DNA of 64,000 nt from Acetobacteraceae bacterium (GTDB taxonomy: Bacteria > Pseudomonadota > Alphaproteobacteria > Acetobacterales > Acetobacteraceae), in NCBI GenBank assembly GCA_947371015.1, contig CANBNK010000007.1, positions 19,853 through 83,852 of the forward strand, written 5' to 3'. Position numbers and translations under genes: made by a program. This document shows, one piece after another, positions 41,135 through 52,724 of the stretch. The notes below the pieces were generated by a model. The model was not told where the DNA came from and searched no databases. It saw only the letters and a list, made by a program, of their open reading frames with translations. Each line of letters opens with the position of its first letter. Position 1 is the stretch's first letter.

Positions 41135-41884
41135 ATGACAGAGCGCAGAATATTGATAACCGGTGCGGCCAGCGGCATCGGTGCCGGCTGCGTCCGCGCC
41201 CTGGCGGCCCCCGGCGTGGCGCTGGTGGTGCATACGCGGAAGAACCAGGCTGGGGCCGAGGCCCTGGCCGCCGAGGCCCGCGCGCTGGGCGCCACCGCGC
41301 ATGTGCTGCTGGGTGACCTGGCCCTGGCGGCAACCCCGGCGCGGCTGGTGGCGGACAGCGTCGCGCTGCTGGGCGGGCTGGACGTGGTCGTCAGCAATGC
41401 CGGCTTCGCCGACCGCACGCCGATCGCCACGCTCACCGACGCCGGCTTCGCCGCCAGCATGGATGGCATCGCCTTCGCCAATTTCCGCCTGGCCCAGGCG
41501 GCACAGCCGCACCTGGCGGCGGGGCGGGACCCGCGCTTCGTCGCCGTCAGCAGCTTCGTCGCCCATGTGTTCCGGCTGGAGACGCCGCTGTTCCCGGCCA
41601 GTGCCGCGGCCAAGGCAGCGCTGGAGGCGCTCGTCAAAGTTCTGGCGATCGAGTGGGCGCCGAGCATCACCGTCAACGCGGTGGCGCCGGGCTTTACCCG
41701 CAAGGACCCTGGCGCGCATGCGGCGATGACCCCGGCCGCCTTTGCCGAACGGATCGCCCGCATTCCGTTGCAGCGGCTCGGCCTGCCGGCCGATGTGGCG
41801 GCGGCGGTGGCGTTCTTCGCCTCGCCGGCGGCGGGCTACGTCACCGGCCAGGTGCTGCATGTGGATGGCGGCATCAGCCTGTAG
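41135..41884 (+). CDS. SDR-family oxidoreductase lacking the catalytic tyrosine
   Basis: A 249-residue Rossmann-fold protein with the cofactor motif TGAASGIGAG, SNAGFAD, the Ser in VAVSSFVAH, and a C-terminal GYVTGQVLHVDGG. The usual YxxxK is replaced: the Lys is present in PASAAAKAAL but the position four residues before it is Ser. It is therefore either inactive as a classical dehydrogenase or uses another residue. It is divergent from the cyclase gene (81 bp apart) and followed by a Bug receptor 65 bp downstream. Confidence 0.85.
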   Translation: MTERRILITGAASGIGAGCVRALAAPGVALVVHTRKNQAGAEALAAEARALGATAHVLLGDLALAATPARLVADSVALLGGLDVVVSNAGFADRTPIATLTDAGFAASMDGIAFANFRLAQAAQPHLAAGRDPRFVAVSSFVAHVFRLETPLFPASAAAKAALEALVKVLAIEWAPSITVNAVAPGFTRKDPGAHAAMTPAAFAERIARIPLQRLGLPADVAAAVAFFASPAAGYVTGQVLHVDGGISL

Positions 41885-41949
41885 CGGCGGGCTTCGCGGG
41901 CCGCGCACAAGCTGCCATCCTGCCGGGCAAGAACCGAGGGAGGATGGCG

Positions 41950-42900
41950 ATGCGGCTGTTGCTGTGCGCCCTGCTGCTGCTGGCCACGCCGGTGCGGGCG
42001 GAGTTTCCGGACCGCGCCATTCGCCTGGTGATCCCGCTGCCGCCCGGCGGCAGCAATGACCTGATCGGCCGCATCATCGCCCATGGCATGGGCCAGCGCC
42101 TGGGACAGACCGTGGTGGTGGAGAACCGCTCCGGTGCTTCCGGCGTCATCGGCGCCGAGGTGGTGGCCCGCGCCGCGCCGGATGGCCATACCGTGCTGCT
42201 GGGCGGGGGTGGCTTCACCCTGAACCACCTGATTCGGGCCACGCTGCCCTATGACCCCGCCACCAGCTTCGCGCCCATCGGCCTGGCCGGCACCGCCGCC
42301 ATCGCCATCCTGGTCAACCCGGGCGTCCCGGCCACCGACCTGGCCGGGCTGAAGCGGGTGATGCTGGCGGCGAACCCGCCGCTGCGGCTCGCCACCTCCG
42401 GCGTCGGCACCACCGGCCATGCACTCGGAGAAATGCTGGCCCAGGTCTTCGGGGCCGAGGTGGACCATGTGCCCTATCGCGGGTCTGGGCCGGTGCTGAG
42501 CGACCTGCTGCAAGGCCGCGTGCAGCTGTACCCGAACGTGCTGGCGCCCTTGCTGCCGCAGCTGCGGGCCGGCCAGCTGCGCGCCATTGCCCTGGCCGGG
42601 GAACGGCGCAGCGCCGTCATGCCGGACCTGCCCACCGCTGCGGAGCAGGGCTTCCCCGAGGTCATGGCCAGCAACTGGTACGGGCTGCTGGCCACCGGCG
42701 GCACCGCGCCGGACCGCGTGCTGCGGCTGCACGCCGCGTTGAACGCCACGCTTGCCGAGCCGGAGGCCCGCCGCAAGCTGGAGGAGGCGGGGCTTGAGGT
42801 GGAGCCCAGTGCCAGCCCAGATGCCTTCGCCGACCACCTGCACCGCGACATCCAGCGCTGGCTGCCGGTAGTGCGGCGGGCGAATATCCGGCTGGAGTAG
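41950..42900 (+). CDS. Bug/TctC-type solute-binding receptor
   Basis: A 316-residue periplasmic receptor. The signal peptide is RLLLCALLLLATPVRA, followed by EFPDRAIRLVIPLPPGGSND, VVENRSGASGVIGAE and SNWYGLLATGG, all Bug features. ATG 41950 is chosen because GAGGGAGG ends six bases before it; the ATG at 41944 touches the Shine-Dalgarno and is unlikely. The gene follows the atypical SDR, so the ligand may be the SDR substrate. No TctAB genes nearby. Confidence 0.9.
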   Translation: MRLLLCALLLLATPVRAEFPDRAIRLVIPLPPGGSNDLIGRIIAHGMGQRLGQTVVVENRSGASGVIGAEVVARAAPDGHTVLLGGGGFTLNHLIRATLPYDPATSFAPIGLAGTAAIAILVNPGVPATDLAGLKRVMLAANPPLRLATSGVGTTGHALGEMLAQVFGAEVDHVPYRGSGPVLSDLLQGRVQLYPNVLAPLLPQLRAGQLRAIALAGERRSAVMPDLPTAAEQGFPEVMASNWYGLLATGGTAPDRVLRLHAALNATLAEPEARRKLEEAGLEVEPSASPDAFADHLHRDIQRWLPVVRRANIRLE

Positions 42901-42918
42901 CGCCTGATCGCCCGAGGC

Positions 42919-42959
42919 GATGGCGCCGAAGGGCGCCAATCAGATGGTGCCGAAGGGCG
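42919..42959. repeat. short tandem repeat between convergent genes
   Basis: GATGGCGCCGAAGGGCG (42919-42935) recurs as GATGGTGCCGAAGGGCG (42943-42959), 16 of 17 bases identical at a 24-bp period. It lies just after the Bug receptor stop and before the convergent dioxygenase stop. Each unit can form a small GGCGCC hairpin; a terminator role is possible. Confidence 0.4.
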
Positions 42960-42980
42960 TGGATAAGTCGCGTCGGCGCC

Positions 42981-43871
42981 CTACTCCGCCGCCAACGCCA
43001 CGGCCACGGCGGCTTCCCCGGCCAGGGTGGTGCGGCGCATGTCGCGCGGATACGTCGCGTCATCGAAGGGCCGGGCGCGGTGCATGGTGCAGCGGTTGTC
43101 CCACACCAGCAGGTCGCCGACGCGCCATTTGTGCGAATAGACGAAGGCGCGCTGCGTCGCGTGCTCGGTCAACTCGCGCAGCAGCATCATCGCTTCCGGC
43201 ACCGGCATGCCCACCACCCGACCATTATGGGAAGACATGAACAGCGACAGCCGGCCGCTGCCGGGGTGGCGGCGCACCAGCGGCTGGCGCACCGGGGCGA
43301 AGTCATGCAGCTCCTGCTCGGTGAAGCCGAAGCCCAGCGCGCCCTTGCTGAAGATGCGGCTGTGTTCGCAGACTAGGTCGCGGACCTGGTCCTTGAGGCG
43401 CGGCTCCAGCATGTCCCAGGCAGCGCGCATGTCGGCGATCTCGGTATCGGCACCCTCCGGCGGGATGACATGCGCCGAGAGCAGCGACCACTTGGCCGGG
43501 GTTTCCTTGTAGCTGCTGTCGCTGTGCCACAGCATGTTGCCCAGCCCGAACAGGCGCTTGCGGTCGTCCCGCGCCATGATCTTGCCGCCCGGCGCCAGGT
43601 TGGAGATGTCCGACAGCGCCGGGTTGTCCAGCCGGGTGCCCTCCACCGAGCGGATCTGGGTGTAGGGCGGCTCGATCGGGCCGAAGCTGGTGGTGAAGGC
43701 CAACTGCTGTCCCGTCGTCAGCGGCGTGCCCTGGCGAAAAACCAGCACGCCGTATTGGTCCATCCCCTGGTGGATGGCGTCGCGGTCTGCTGACGAAAGC
43801 GGGCGGCTGATGTCCACGCCCTGGCATTCCGCGGCGAAGACGGGGTGGACGGGGCTGAAGCTGATGGCCAT
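42981..43871 (-). CDS. TauD/TfdA-family Fe(II)/2-oxoglutarate dioxygenase
   Basis: A 296-residue dioxygenase. The iron ligands are His and Asp in LWHSDSSYKE and the distal His in CTMHRARPFDD; the 2-oxoglutarate Arg is in DMRRTTLAGE. The N-terminal AECQGVDISRPLS is characteristic of the family, which includes taurine and 2,4-D dioxygenases. ATG 43871 follows GGAGGAAG. The substrate (sulfonate, aryloxyalkanoate, carnitine precursor or other) cannot be told from sequence. Confidence 0.9.
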   Translation of the reverse strand: MAISFSPVHPVFAAECQGVDISRPLSSADRDAIHQGMDQYGVLVFRQGTPLTTGQQLAFTTSFGPIEPPYTQIRSVEGTRLDNPALSDISNLAPGGKIMARDDRKRLFGLGNMLWHSDSSYKETPAKWSLLSAHVIPPEGADTEIADMRAAWDMLEPRLKDQVRDLVCEHSRIFSKGALGFGFTEQELHDFAPVRQPLVRRHPGSGRLSLFMSSHNGRVVGMPVPEAMMLLRELTEHATQRAFVYSHKWRVGDLLVWDNRCTMHRARPFDDATYPRDMRRTTLAGEAAVAVALAAE

Positions 43872-43923
43872 GGGGCTTCCTCCGGTGGGGCCTTTCGCGG
43901 CCCTTGCTTTTGGCAGTCTTGCG

Positions 43924-44355
43924 CTATTCCGCGCCGCGCGCCAGCCAGCGGCCGAGCAGCCCGGCGCGCAGCAGCACCAGCCATGCGCCGATGCCGAAGC
44001 CGAAGGCGGCATGGGCGACGATGACTGCGAAGATCAGGTGCGGCGGCATGCCGAAGGCAATGGCGGCGCCGCGCCAGGGCGCCAGGACGAAGAACAGGTA
44101 GGCTATGGGCACCGTGGCACCGTACAGCGCCCCGGCCAGGGCCAGCGGCAGGCGGTGCAGGCGCGGCCGCAGCCAGAGGAACAGCAGCCCCCACAACATG
44201 GAAAAGGCCATGCCGCGCCATAGCCCGGGCAGGGCAAAGGCCGGGGCGGGGAAGAACTCCAGCGCACCCAGGATGGCCGCGACCGGCTGGTGGAAACACG
44301 GCACCGCCAGGGCGCCAGCGAGGCCCCCGGCGGCGATGCGATTGGCGATGGGCAT
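43924..44355 (-). CDS. hypothetical four-helix membrane protein
   Basis: A 143-residue protein with hydrophobic segments near residues 8-30, 40-62, 70-92 and 102-130. Conserved-looking charged residues are few. It lies between the FAD oxidoreductase (49 bp upstream) and the dioxygenase (52 bp downstream) on the same strand. I do not recognise a family and propose no function. The start ATG at 44355 is the first codon before the first helix. Confidence 0.6.
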   Translation of the reverse strand: MPIANRIAAGGLAGALAVPCFHQPVAAILGALEFFPAPAFALPGLWRGMAFSMLWGLLFLWLRPRLHRLPLALAGALYGATVPIAYLFFVLAPWRGAAIAFGMPPHLIFAVIVAHAAFGFGIGAWLVLLRAGLLGRWLARGAE

Positions 44356-44404
44356 GGGCGGGCTCCGGTGGCGCTGCGGCAGGGTCGCGCCGGACCGCGT
44401 GGCG

Positions 44405-45668
44405 TTACGGCTGCGGCGACGGCGGCGGGGGGGCGGCGCCGAGGCCGGCAGGGGTAGACACCCAGGCCAGCGCGCCCCGTGCCGCGGCCATGCCGGTGGC
44501 GAAGCAGGCCTGCAACAGGTAGCCGCCGGTTGGCGCCTCCCAGTCCAGCATCTCGCCGCAGGCGAAGACGCCGGGGTGGCGGCGCAGCATGAAATGGTCG
44601 TCCAACTCGCTCCAGGCCAGGCCGCCAGCGCTGGAGATGGCGCGGGCCAGCGGCTGCGGCGCGTGCAGCGTGACCGGCACCGCCTTGACCAGCGCCGCCA
44701 GGTCGCCGCGGGCGGCCCCGGCATGCAGTGCTTCCTGCACCAGGGCGATGGCCGGTGGCGCCAGCCCGGCCTTGCGCAGCCGCGTGCTGACGGAAGCGGC
44801 CGGGGCGCCGAGCCGCTGCGCCAGCGCGGCAGCATCAAGGTCCGGCCGCAGGTCCAGCCACAGCGTCTGCGGGCCGTGGGCTGCGATGGCGTCGCGCAGC
44901 GCGGCCGATAGCGCGTAGATCACGCCGCCCTCGATGCCCGTTGCGGTCAGCATGGCCTCGCCGCGCAGGGTGGCAGTGCCGAAGCGGGCGGCGATGCGCT
45001 TCAGCGGCTGCCCGGCCTGGGCCGCCATCTGCGGCGACCAATTGACGGCAAAACCCATATTGGCCGGGCGCAGCGGGGCGACGACGCAGTCCGGCAGCAG
45101 TGCCGGCCAGGCGCCATCGCTGCCCAGGCGCGGCCAGGAGGCACCGCCCAGCGCCAGCACCGTGGCCGCCGGGCGAACCGCCTGCCCGTTCACCAGCAGC
45201 GCGTCATCCGCGGCAAAACCCTGCCAGCGATGGCGTGGGCTGATCCGCACGCCAAGCCCGGCCAGCCGTGCCAGCCAGGCGCGCAGCAGTGGCGAGGCTT
45301 TCAGCGCACGCGGAAACACCCGGCCGGAGGAACCGGTGAAGGTCTCGGCGCCCAGGTTATCCGCCCAGGCGCGCAGCGCTTCCGGCGGAAAGGCGCGGAT
45401 CGCCGGCTCCAACGCGGGCCTGGCGCTGCCGTAGCGGGCCAGTAGCGCTTCCAGCGGTTCGGCATGCGTCAGGTTCAGCCCGCCCCGCCCGGCCATCAGC
45501 AGCTTGCGCGCCGGGCTGGGCAGGTGGTCGAAGACGGTCACGGCGGCGCCGGCCTGCGCCAGCACCTCCGCCGCCATCAGCCCGGCCGGGCCGGCGCCGA
45601 TGACGGCAACCGGACAGGCCGGTTCACCCGACCCCTCGGGGCCTGCGCCCCTGCGGCCATCGGGTGGC

Positions 45669-45676
<8 letters not shown>
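44405..45676 (-). CDS. HI0933/TIGR03862-type flavoprotein
   Basis: A 423-residue FAD-binding protein of the HI0933-like group. The dinucleotide site is [39 protein letters not shown] is the family hallmark, and the C-terminal region has [29 protein letters not shown]. Function in this family is unknown despite wide distribution. The start is TTG 45676, overlapping the acs stop by eight bases (TTGGTTGA); it could also start further inside. It is coupled to acs as the second gene of a transcript. Confidence 0.87.
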
Positions 45677-47606
<1,930 letters not shown>

Positions 47607-47744
47607 GGTTTTAGTCTCCCTCGGGTGGCCTTGGCTGGCGCGTGACTGCCGGGGAATTGCCCATGACGCCTTGCGGTGCGTCAATCCGTCACTTGGGACG
47701 ACGGTAAACCAACTGTAAAAATGTGACGGTTACGCAAAGGCGAT

Positions 47745-47825
47745 CCCCCGCCGCGGCCGGGGCGTAGGGAGACGGGATGGCCGCGGCGGGGGCATCTGTC
47801 CCGGACCCAGCGAGGCAGGTCCGGG
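47745..47825 (-). promoter_or_regulatory. paired strong hairpins upstream of acs
   Basis: A perfect 14-bp inverted repeat (CCCCCGCCGCGGCC at 47745-47758, complement at 47779-47792) is followed by a perfect 8-bp one (CCCGGACC 47800-47807, GGTCCGGG 47818-47825). They lie 80 bases after the end of the His-rich gene and about 140 bases before acs, in the direction of both. They may terminate the first transcript; a leader role for acs is also possible. No U tract is seen. The rest of the 298-bp gap (47607-47904) shows no gene. Confidence 0.45.
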
Positions 47826-47904
47826 CGTAGATGGCGATGCGAGACTGATCGATGCCGTCCGAGGCGGTCAGCAGATCAGGCTCTGGCACTGGCCCTTGCC
47901 TTGG

Positions 47905-48360
47905 TCAGTTGGTCCGGACCGGCGCCGGCACGGCGGCCGGAGCGGGGTTCACCGGGGCCGCCACCGTTGGGGCGGGGCTGGCCCCCGTGTGCCTGGCGTG
48001 GTGCCGGGCGTGATGCCCGGGCTGGTGCGTGCTCGTTGCGTGCCGCTCGGTGTGGCGGTGGCGATGCTGCCCGGTGCCAGTGGGAGTGGCCGCGGCGGGG
48101 GCGCCGCCGGGGGGCAGGGCCAGCGCGGCGCTGGGGGCCGTCGCCGGGACGGCGCTGCCAGGCGTCGCCGGAACGGCGCTGCCAGTCACCGCCGGAACTG
48201 CGCTGGAGGCCCGCACCGGAGCGGCGCTGCCAGCCGCCGCCGGGGCGCCAACTGCCGCCGGGCTGGCGGCGCGGTTGCCGCTTTCGACGGCGAAGGCGGG
48301 GGAGAAGGCCAGGGCCATGGTCAGGGCGGTGGCGAGGGTGGACTTGAAGGTAGTGCGCAT
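47905..48360 (-). CDS. secreted Ala/Pro-rich protein with His-rich segment
   Basis: A 151-residue low-complexity protein. The signal peptide is STLATALTMALAFSPAFA, with AGGAGGATC directly before ATG 48360. The mature part has near-repeats of the form GSAVPAT, then a His-rich stretch GQHRHRHTERHA and HHARHHARHTG (about ten His in 35 residues), and an Ala/Pro/Val tail. His clusters of this type can bind Ni, Cu, Zn or Co; that is inference. The neighbour on the other strand, ApaG, has only a loose historical link to Co/Mg. Confidence 0.65.
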   Translation of the reverse strand: MRTTFKSTLATALTMALAFSPAFAVESGNRAASPAAVGAPAAAGSAAPVRASSAVPAVTGSAVPATPGSAVPATAPSAALALPPGGAPAAATPTGTGQHRHRHTERHATSTHQPGHHARHHARHTGASPAPTVAAPVNPAPAAVPAPVRTN

Positions 48361-48593
48361 CTGATCCTCCTGTTGGGTTCGAGCGCAGTTATGAGAATGG
48401 CCAGCCATGGCGTCAGCGCCGCGGCCGGAACAAGGCGGCGCCAAGGCGTTGTGCAACGGCGGGTTACGGCGGCAGCGGTAGCCGGGCGCCCCCAAGGCGT
48501 GCCAAGCTGCCGGCGGAGGAAAGACGCCCATGCAGCACACCGCCCTGACGACGCGCGCTTGCGTCGCGCCGCGACCCGGTGGAGGTTGAGGCG

Positions 48594-49010
48594 ATGGCCA
48601 AGCCCCAAGGCAACCCGTTTTCCGCCACCACCGCCGACGTGCGTGTTAACGTCCAGGCGCTGTACCTGTCCGACCAGTCGGAACCGGAGCGTAGCCACTT
48701 CGTCTGGGCCTACCGGGTCAGCATCGAGAATCTGGGCCGCCGCAGCGTGCAACTGATGAAGCGCACCTGGTACATCACCGACGGCCGCGGCCTGACGCAG
48801 CGCGTGCATGGCGATGGCGTGATCGGCGAACAGCCGGTGCTGGAGCCGGGCGAAAGCTTCGAATACACCTCCGGCACGCCGCTCTCGACGCCTTCCGGCT
48901 TCATGCGCGGGCAGTACCACATGGTCGCCACCGACAGCGGCGAGCCTTTCGACGTGACCATCCCGGCCTTCAGCCTGGACAGCCCGCACCAGCCCGGGGG
49001 GGTGCATTGA
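48594..49010 (+). CDS. apaG: ApaG protein
   Basis: A 138-residue fibronectin-III-like protein. Family motifs are [62 protein letters not shown] and [10 protein letters not shown]. ApaG was linked to Co2+ tolerance in enterobacteria, but its molecular role is unclear. ATG 48594 is chosen over GTG 48579 since GGAGG precedes it by eight bases and it begins the conserved N-terminus. folE follows on the same strand. Confidence 0.93.
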   Translation: MAKPQGNPFSATTADVRVNVQALYLSDQSEPERSHFVWAYRVSIENLGRRSVQLMKRTWYITDGRGLTQRVHGDGVIGEQPVLEPGESFEYTSGTPLSTPSGFMRGQYHMVATDSGEPFDVTIPAFSLDSPHQPGGVH

Positions 49011-49152
49011 GCCGATGGATCACCCGCCAGCCTTTCCCATTCGGCAGCACAGCCATGACGATACCGACCATTGCGAGGTTCCCGAGGGCCCCCATCTCGG
49101 GGAAGTGGATAACGCAGCGGGTTTTGGCGCTGCCAAAGGGATTTGTCCGGCC

Positions 49153-49800
49153 GTGAACATCGCAACCCCGCCCAGTTCGTTGACCAAAGGCCAAGCGGCC
49201 GAGGAAGCGCGACCCAGCCGTGCTGAAGCCGAGGCGGCAGTCCGCACGCTGCTGCGCTGGGCCGGCGACGACGTAACCCGGGAGGGCCTGCTGGACACGC
49301 CCGCCCGCGTCGCCCGCGCCTATGAGGAGTTTTTTGCGGGATACGCCACCGACCCCGTGGAACTGCTGGCGCGCAGCTTCGAGGAGACCGACGGCTACGA
49401 CGAAATGGTCGTGCTGCGGGATATCCGCCTGGAAAGCCATTGCGAGCACCACATGGTGCCGATCATCGGCCGGGCGCATGTGGCCTATCTGCCGGCGGGG
49501 CGCGTGGTTGGCATTTCCAAGCTGGCGCGGGTGGTGGAAACCTACGCCAAGCGCCTGCAGATCCAGGAAAAGTTGACCGCCCAGGTGGCCAACTGCATCC
49601 AGGACGTGCTGAAGCCGAAGGGCGTCGCCGTTGTCATCGAGGCGGCGCACCAGTGCATGACCACGCGCGGCATCCACAAGCCCGGCGTGACCATGGTGAC
49701 CAGCCGCATGCTCGGCGCCTTCCGCGATGACCCGAGCACGCGCAAGGAGTTCCTGACCATGATCAGCGGCCAGCGCGGCGCGACCGGCTTCGACGGCTGA
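49153..49800 (+). CDS. folE: GTP cyclohydrolase I
   Basis: Converts GTP to dihydroneopterin triphosphate, the first step of tetrahydrofolate (and queuosine-precursor) synthesis. Zinc ligands and active-site residues are in [13 protein letters not shown] and [31 protein letters not shown] is the family helix. GTG 49153 gives the usual 215 residues; an in-frame ATG at 49015 would add 46 residues without family similarity, so 49011-49152 is more likely leader/promoter. It lies 142 bp after apaG. Confidence 0.94.
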   Translation: MNIATPPSSLTKGQAAEEARPSRAEAEAAVRTLLRWAGDDVTREGLLDTPARVARAYEEFFAGYATDPVELLARSFEETDGYDEMVVLRDIRLESHCEHHMVPIIGRAHVAYLPAGRVVGISKLARVVETYAKRLQIQEKLTAQVANCIQDVLKPKGVAVVIEAAHQCMTTRGIHKPGVTMVTSRMLGAFRDDPSTRKEFLTMISGQRGATGFDG

Positions 49801-49813
49801 GGCCGTTGCGGCG

Positions 49814-50434
49814 TTACAGCAGCCCCTGAAGCAAGGGCGTGAGGCTGGCCGCCATCTGCAGCGGCCGCGTCGCGTCCTTGGGCGCCAAGCCGGCGCGGTT
49901 GTGCCAGACCACATCCATGCCCACACCGGCCGCGCCCGGCACATCGCTGGCGCTGCCGGCCACGAACAGCACGCGCTGGGCGGGCAGGGCCAACTGGTCC
50001 AGTGCCACGGCGTAAACCTCGGCACGCGGCTTATAGAAACCGGCTGCCTCGCTGGTGATGACGGCATCGAACGGCACGCCGACCCGGCCGGCGGCCTGAT
50101 GCCCCAGCGGGATCGAACAATTGGTGGCGACGGCCAGCTTCAGCCCCTGGGCGCGCAACCCGGCCAGCAGCGCCGGCGCTTCCGGCCAGGGCTGCAACTC
50201 ATCCCAGCGGCTGGACAGGGCGGCGGCGGCGGTGGGGGCCATGCCGGTCTCTGCGGCGGCTTCGGCCACCAGGGTCTCGTAGGGCCGGTAGGCGCCGCAG
50301 CCATAGGTCAGTTCCAGGTAGCGGCGGCGCCAGCGAAGGCCGGGTTCCGCCCCACCGGCCACAGCATTCCATAGCGTCCAACTGTCCAGCAGCGCGGTCA
50401 GCAGGTCGAACATCACGGCGTCGTAGCGGCGCAT
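49814..50434 (-). CDS. HAD hydrolase, haloacid dehalogenase type II-like
   Basis: A 206-residue HAD-superfamily protein. The nucleophile Asp is in [14 protein letters not shown]; the second Asp of phosphatase-type HADs is absent, as in L-2-haloacid dehalogenases. Other motifs are [18 protein letters not shown] (motif III Lys) and [27 protein letters not shown] 50434 is preferred (GGAG seven bases upstream) over ATG 50458. Convergent with folE, 13 bp between stops. The substrate is not established. Confidence 0.85.
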   Translation of the reverse strand: MRRYDAVMFDLLTALLDSWTLWNAVAGGAEPGLRWRRRYLELTYGCGAYRPYETLVAEAAAETGMAPTAAAALSSRWDELQPWPEAPALLAGLRAQGLKLAVATNCSIPLGHQAAGRVGVPFDAVITSEAAGFYKPRAEVYAVALDQLALPAQRVLFVAGSASDVPGAAGVGMDVVWHNRAGLAPKDATRPLQMAASLTPLLQGLL

Positions 50435-50459
50435 CGGTGGCTCCATCAGGTTTGGCATT

Positions 50460-50479
50460 ACATAAATATATCCTTATGT
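50460..50479. promoter_or_regulatory. palindromic operator candidate upstream of ahcY
   Basis: ACATAA-nn-ATAT-nn-TTATGT, a fully symmetric AT-rich dyad located between the divergent HAD gene and ahcY, 72-91 bp upstream of the ahcY start. Methionine-cycle genes in several proteobacteria are controlled by ArsR-type SahR regulators at AT-rich palindromes containing ATAT centres; the resemblance is from memory and the assignment is inference. No SAM or SAH riboswitch pattern was recognised. Confidence 0.5.
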
Positions 50480-50550
50480 CTTGTTGGTTAGTCTGGCCAG
50501 TCTGCGCCGGGCATGCTACCCGCCGCGTCAGTTTGGCAAGGATGGCTGCA

Positions 50551-51945
<1,395 letters not shown>

Positions 51946-51968
51946 GCAACCACTGACGCTATAGTAAG

Positions 51969-51998
51969 GACGGCCCTCGCGCTCGCGCGGGGGCCGTC
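51969..51998. terminator. hairpin terminator after ahcY
   Basis: Arms GACGGCCC (51969-51976) and GGGCCGTC (51991-51998), extended inward by CGCG pairing, followed by TGCGTTT. It lies between convergent ahcY and the DUF1275 gene and may act in the ahcY direction. Confidence 0.7.
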
Positions 51999-52018
51999 TG
52001 CGTTTCAGCGGCCCGGCC

Positions 52019-52648
52019 TCAGGCCGACCGGGCGATGTTCCGGCCGACCAGCACGGCGCCCACTGTGAGCCCCAGTGCCGGCACCAGCAGGGCATTGCTG
52101 CCGGCCTGCATCTCCACCGCCGCGCCCAGCAGCGCGCCGCAGACCACTCCGATCCACGAGCAGAAATGCGGCAGCCAGGTGCCGGGTGGCAACTCCCCGG
52201 CCAGGCCGCCGACCAGGAACTGCATGGAGCGCACCAGCGTGCCGGTCAGGAAGGTGATGCCGCCAGCCGCCGGCAGCGCCGTATTCACCATGCCCATGGC
52301 GGGCACCAGCGCGAACAGCGCCGGCGGAACCAGGCCCTCGAAGGGCAGGAAGGCGCCGAGGGCGAAGAGGGCCGCCACGGTGCTCAGCACCGCCGGAATG
52401 CGCCAGCGCTTGGCCTTCACGCCGATCCAGGCGCCGACGAAGGCACCCAGGGCAAACAGGCCGACCAACCCGGCCAGTGCCCCGGCGCGACTCCATTCGC
52501 CCCCGGCCATCGCCACACCCAGCAAGGTGCTGTTACCGGTGATGATGCCGATGAACATCTCGTCCAGGCGCAACCAACCAATCGCATCCACGCATCCGGC
52601 CATGGCTACCAAGGGCACGGCCGCCCATAACTGCTGCTCAGGCTTCAC
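52019..52648 (-). CDS. DUF1275 (YoaK family) membrane protein
   Basis: A 209-residue integral membrane protein with six hydrophobic helices. MAGCVDAIGWLRLDEMFIGIITGNST near the N-terminus is the DUF1275 signature, and AAGGITFLTGTL is a second conserved block. Function of the family is unknown. GTG 52648 is chosen because GGGAG lies six bases upstream; a TTG two codons earlier is possible. Divergent from the TRAP receptor gene. Confidence 0.86.
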   Translation of the reverse strand: MKPEQQLWAAVPLVAMAGCVDAIGWLRLDEMFIGIITGNSTLLGVAMAGGEWSRAGALAGLVGLFALGAFVGAWIGVKAKRWRIPAVLSTVAALFALGAFLPFEGLVPPALFALVPAMGMVNTALPAAGGITFLTGTLVRSMQFLVGGLAGELPPGTWLPHFCSWIGVVCGALLGAAVEMQAGSNALLVPALGLTVGAVLVGRNIARSA

Positions 52649-52724
52649 AACCAACTCCCAAAGACTTTCCGGCGCACCGGCACTGCACTACATCGACCCG
52701 GCTTGATCCGGAGGATTGCCGCCC

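Noticed and set aside
47689..47889. 66-residue minus-strand frame upstream of acs
   Set aside because: It runs through the perfect hairpins and has no ribosome site or motif; regulatory or terminator DNA is the better reading.
49015..49152. N-terminal extension of FolE from ATG 49015
   Set aside because: The added 46 residues have no similarity to GTP cyclohydrolase I and the GTG at 49153 gives the standard size.
50480..50550. SAM or SAH riboswitch in the ahcY leader
   Set aside because: I could not find the conserved core of any SAM/SAH riboswitch class I know in these 70 bases.
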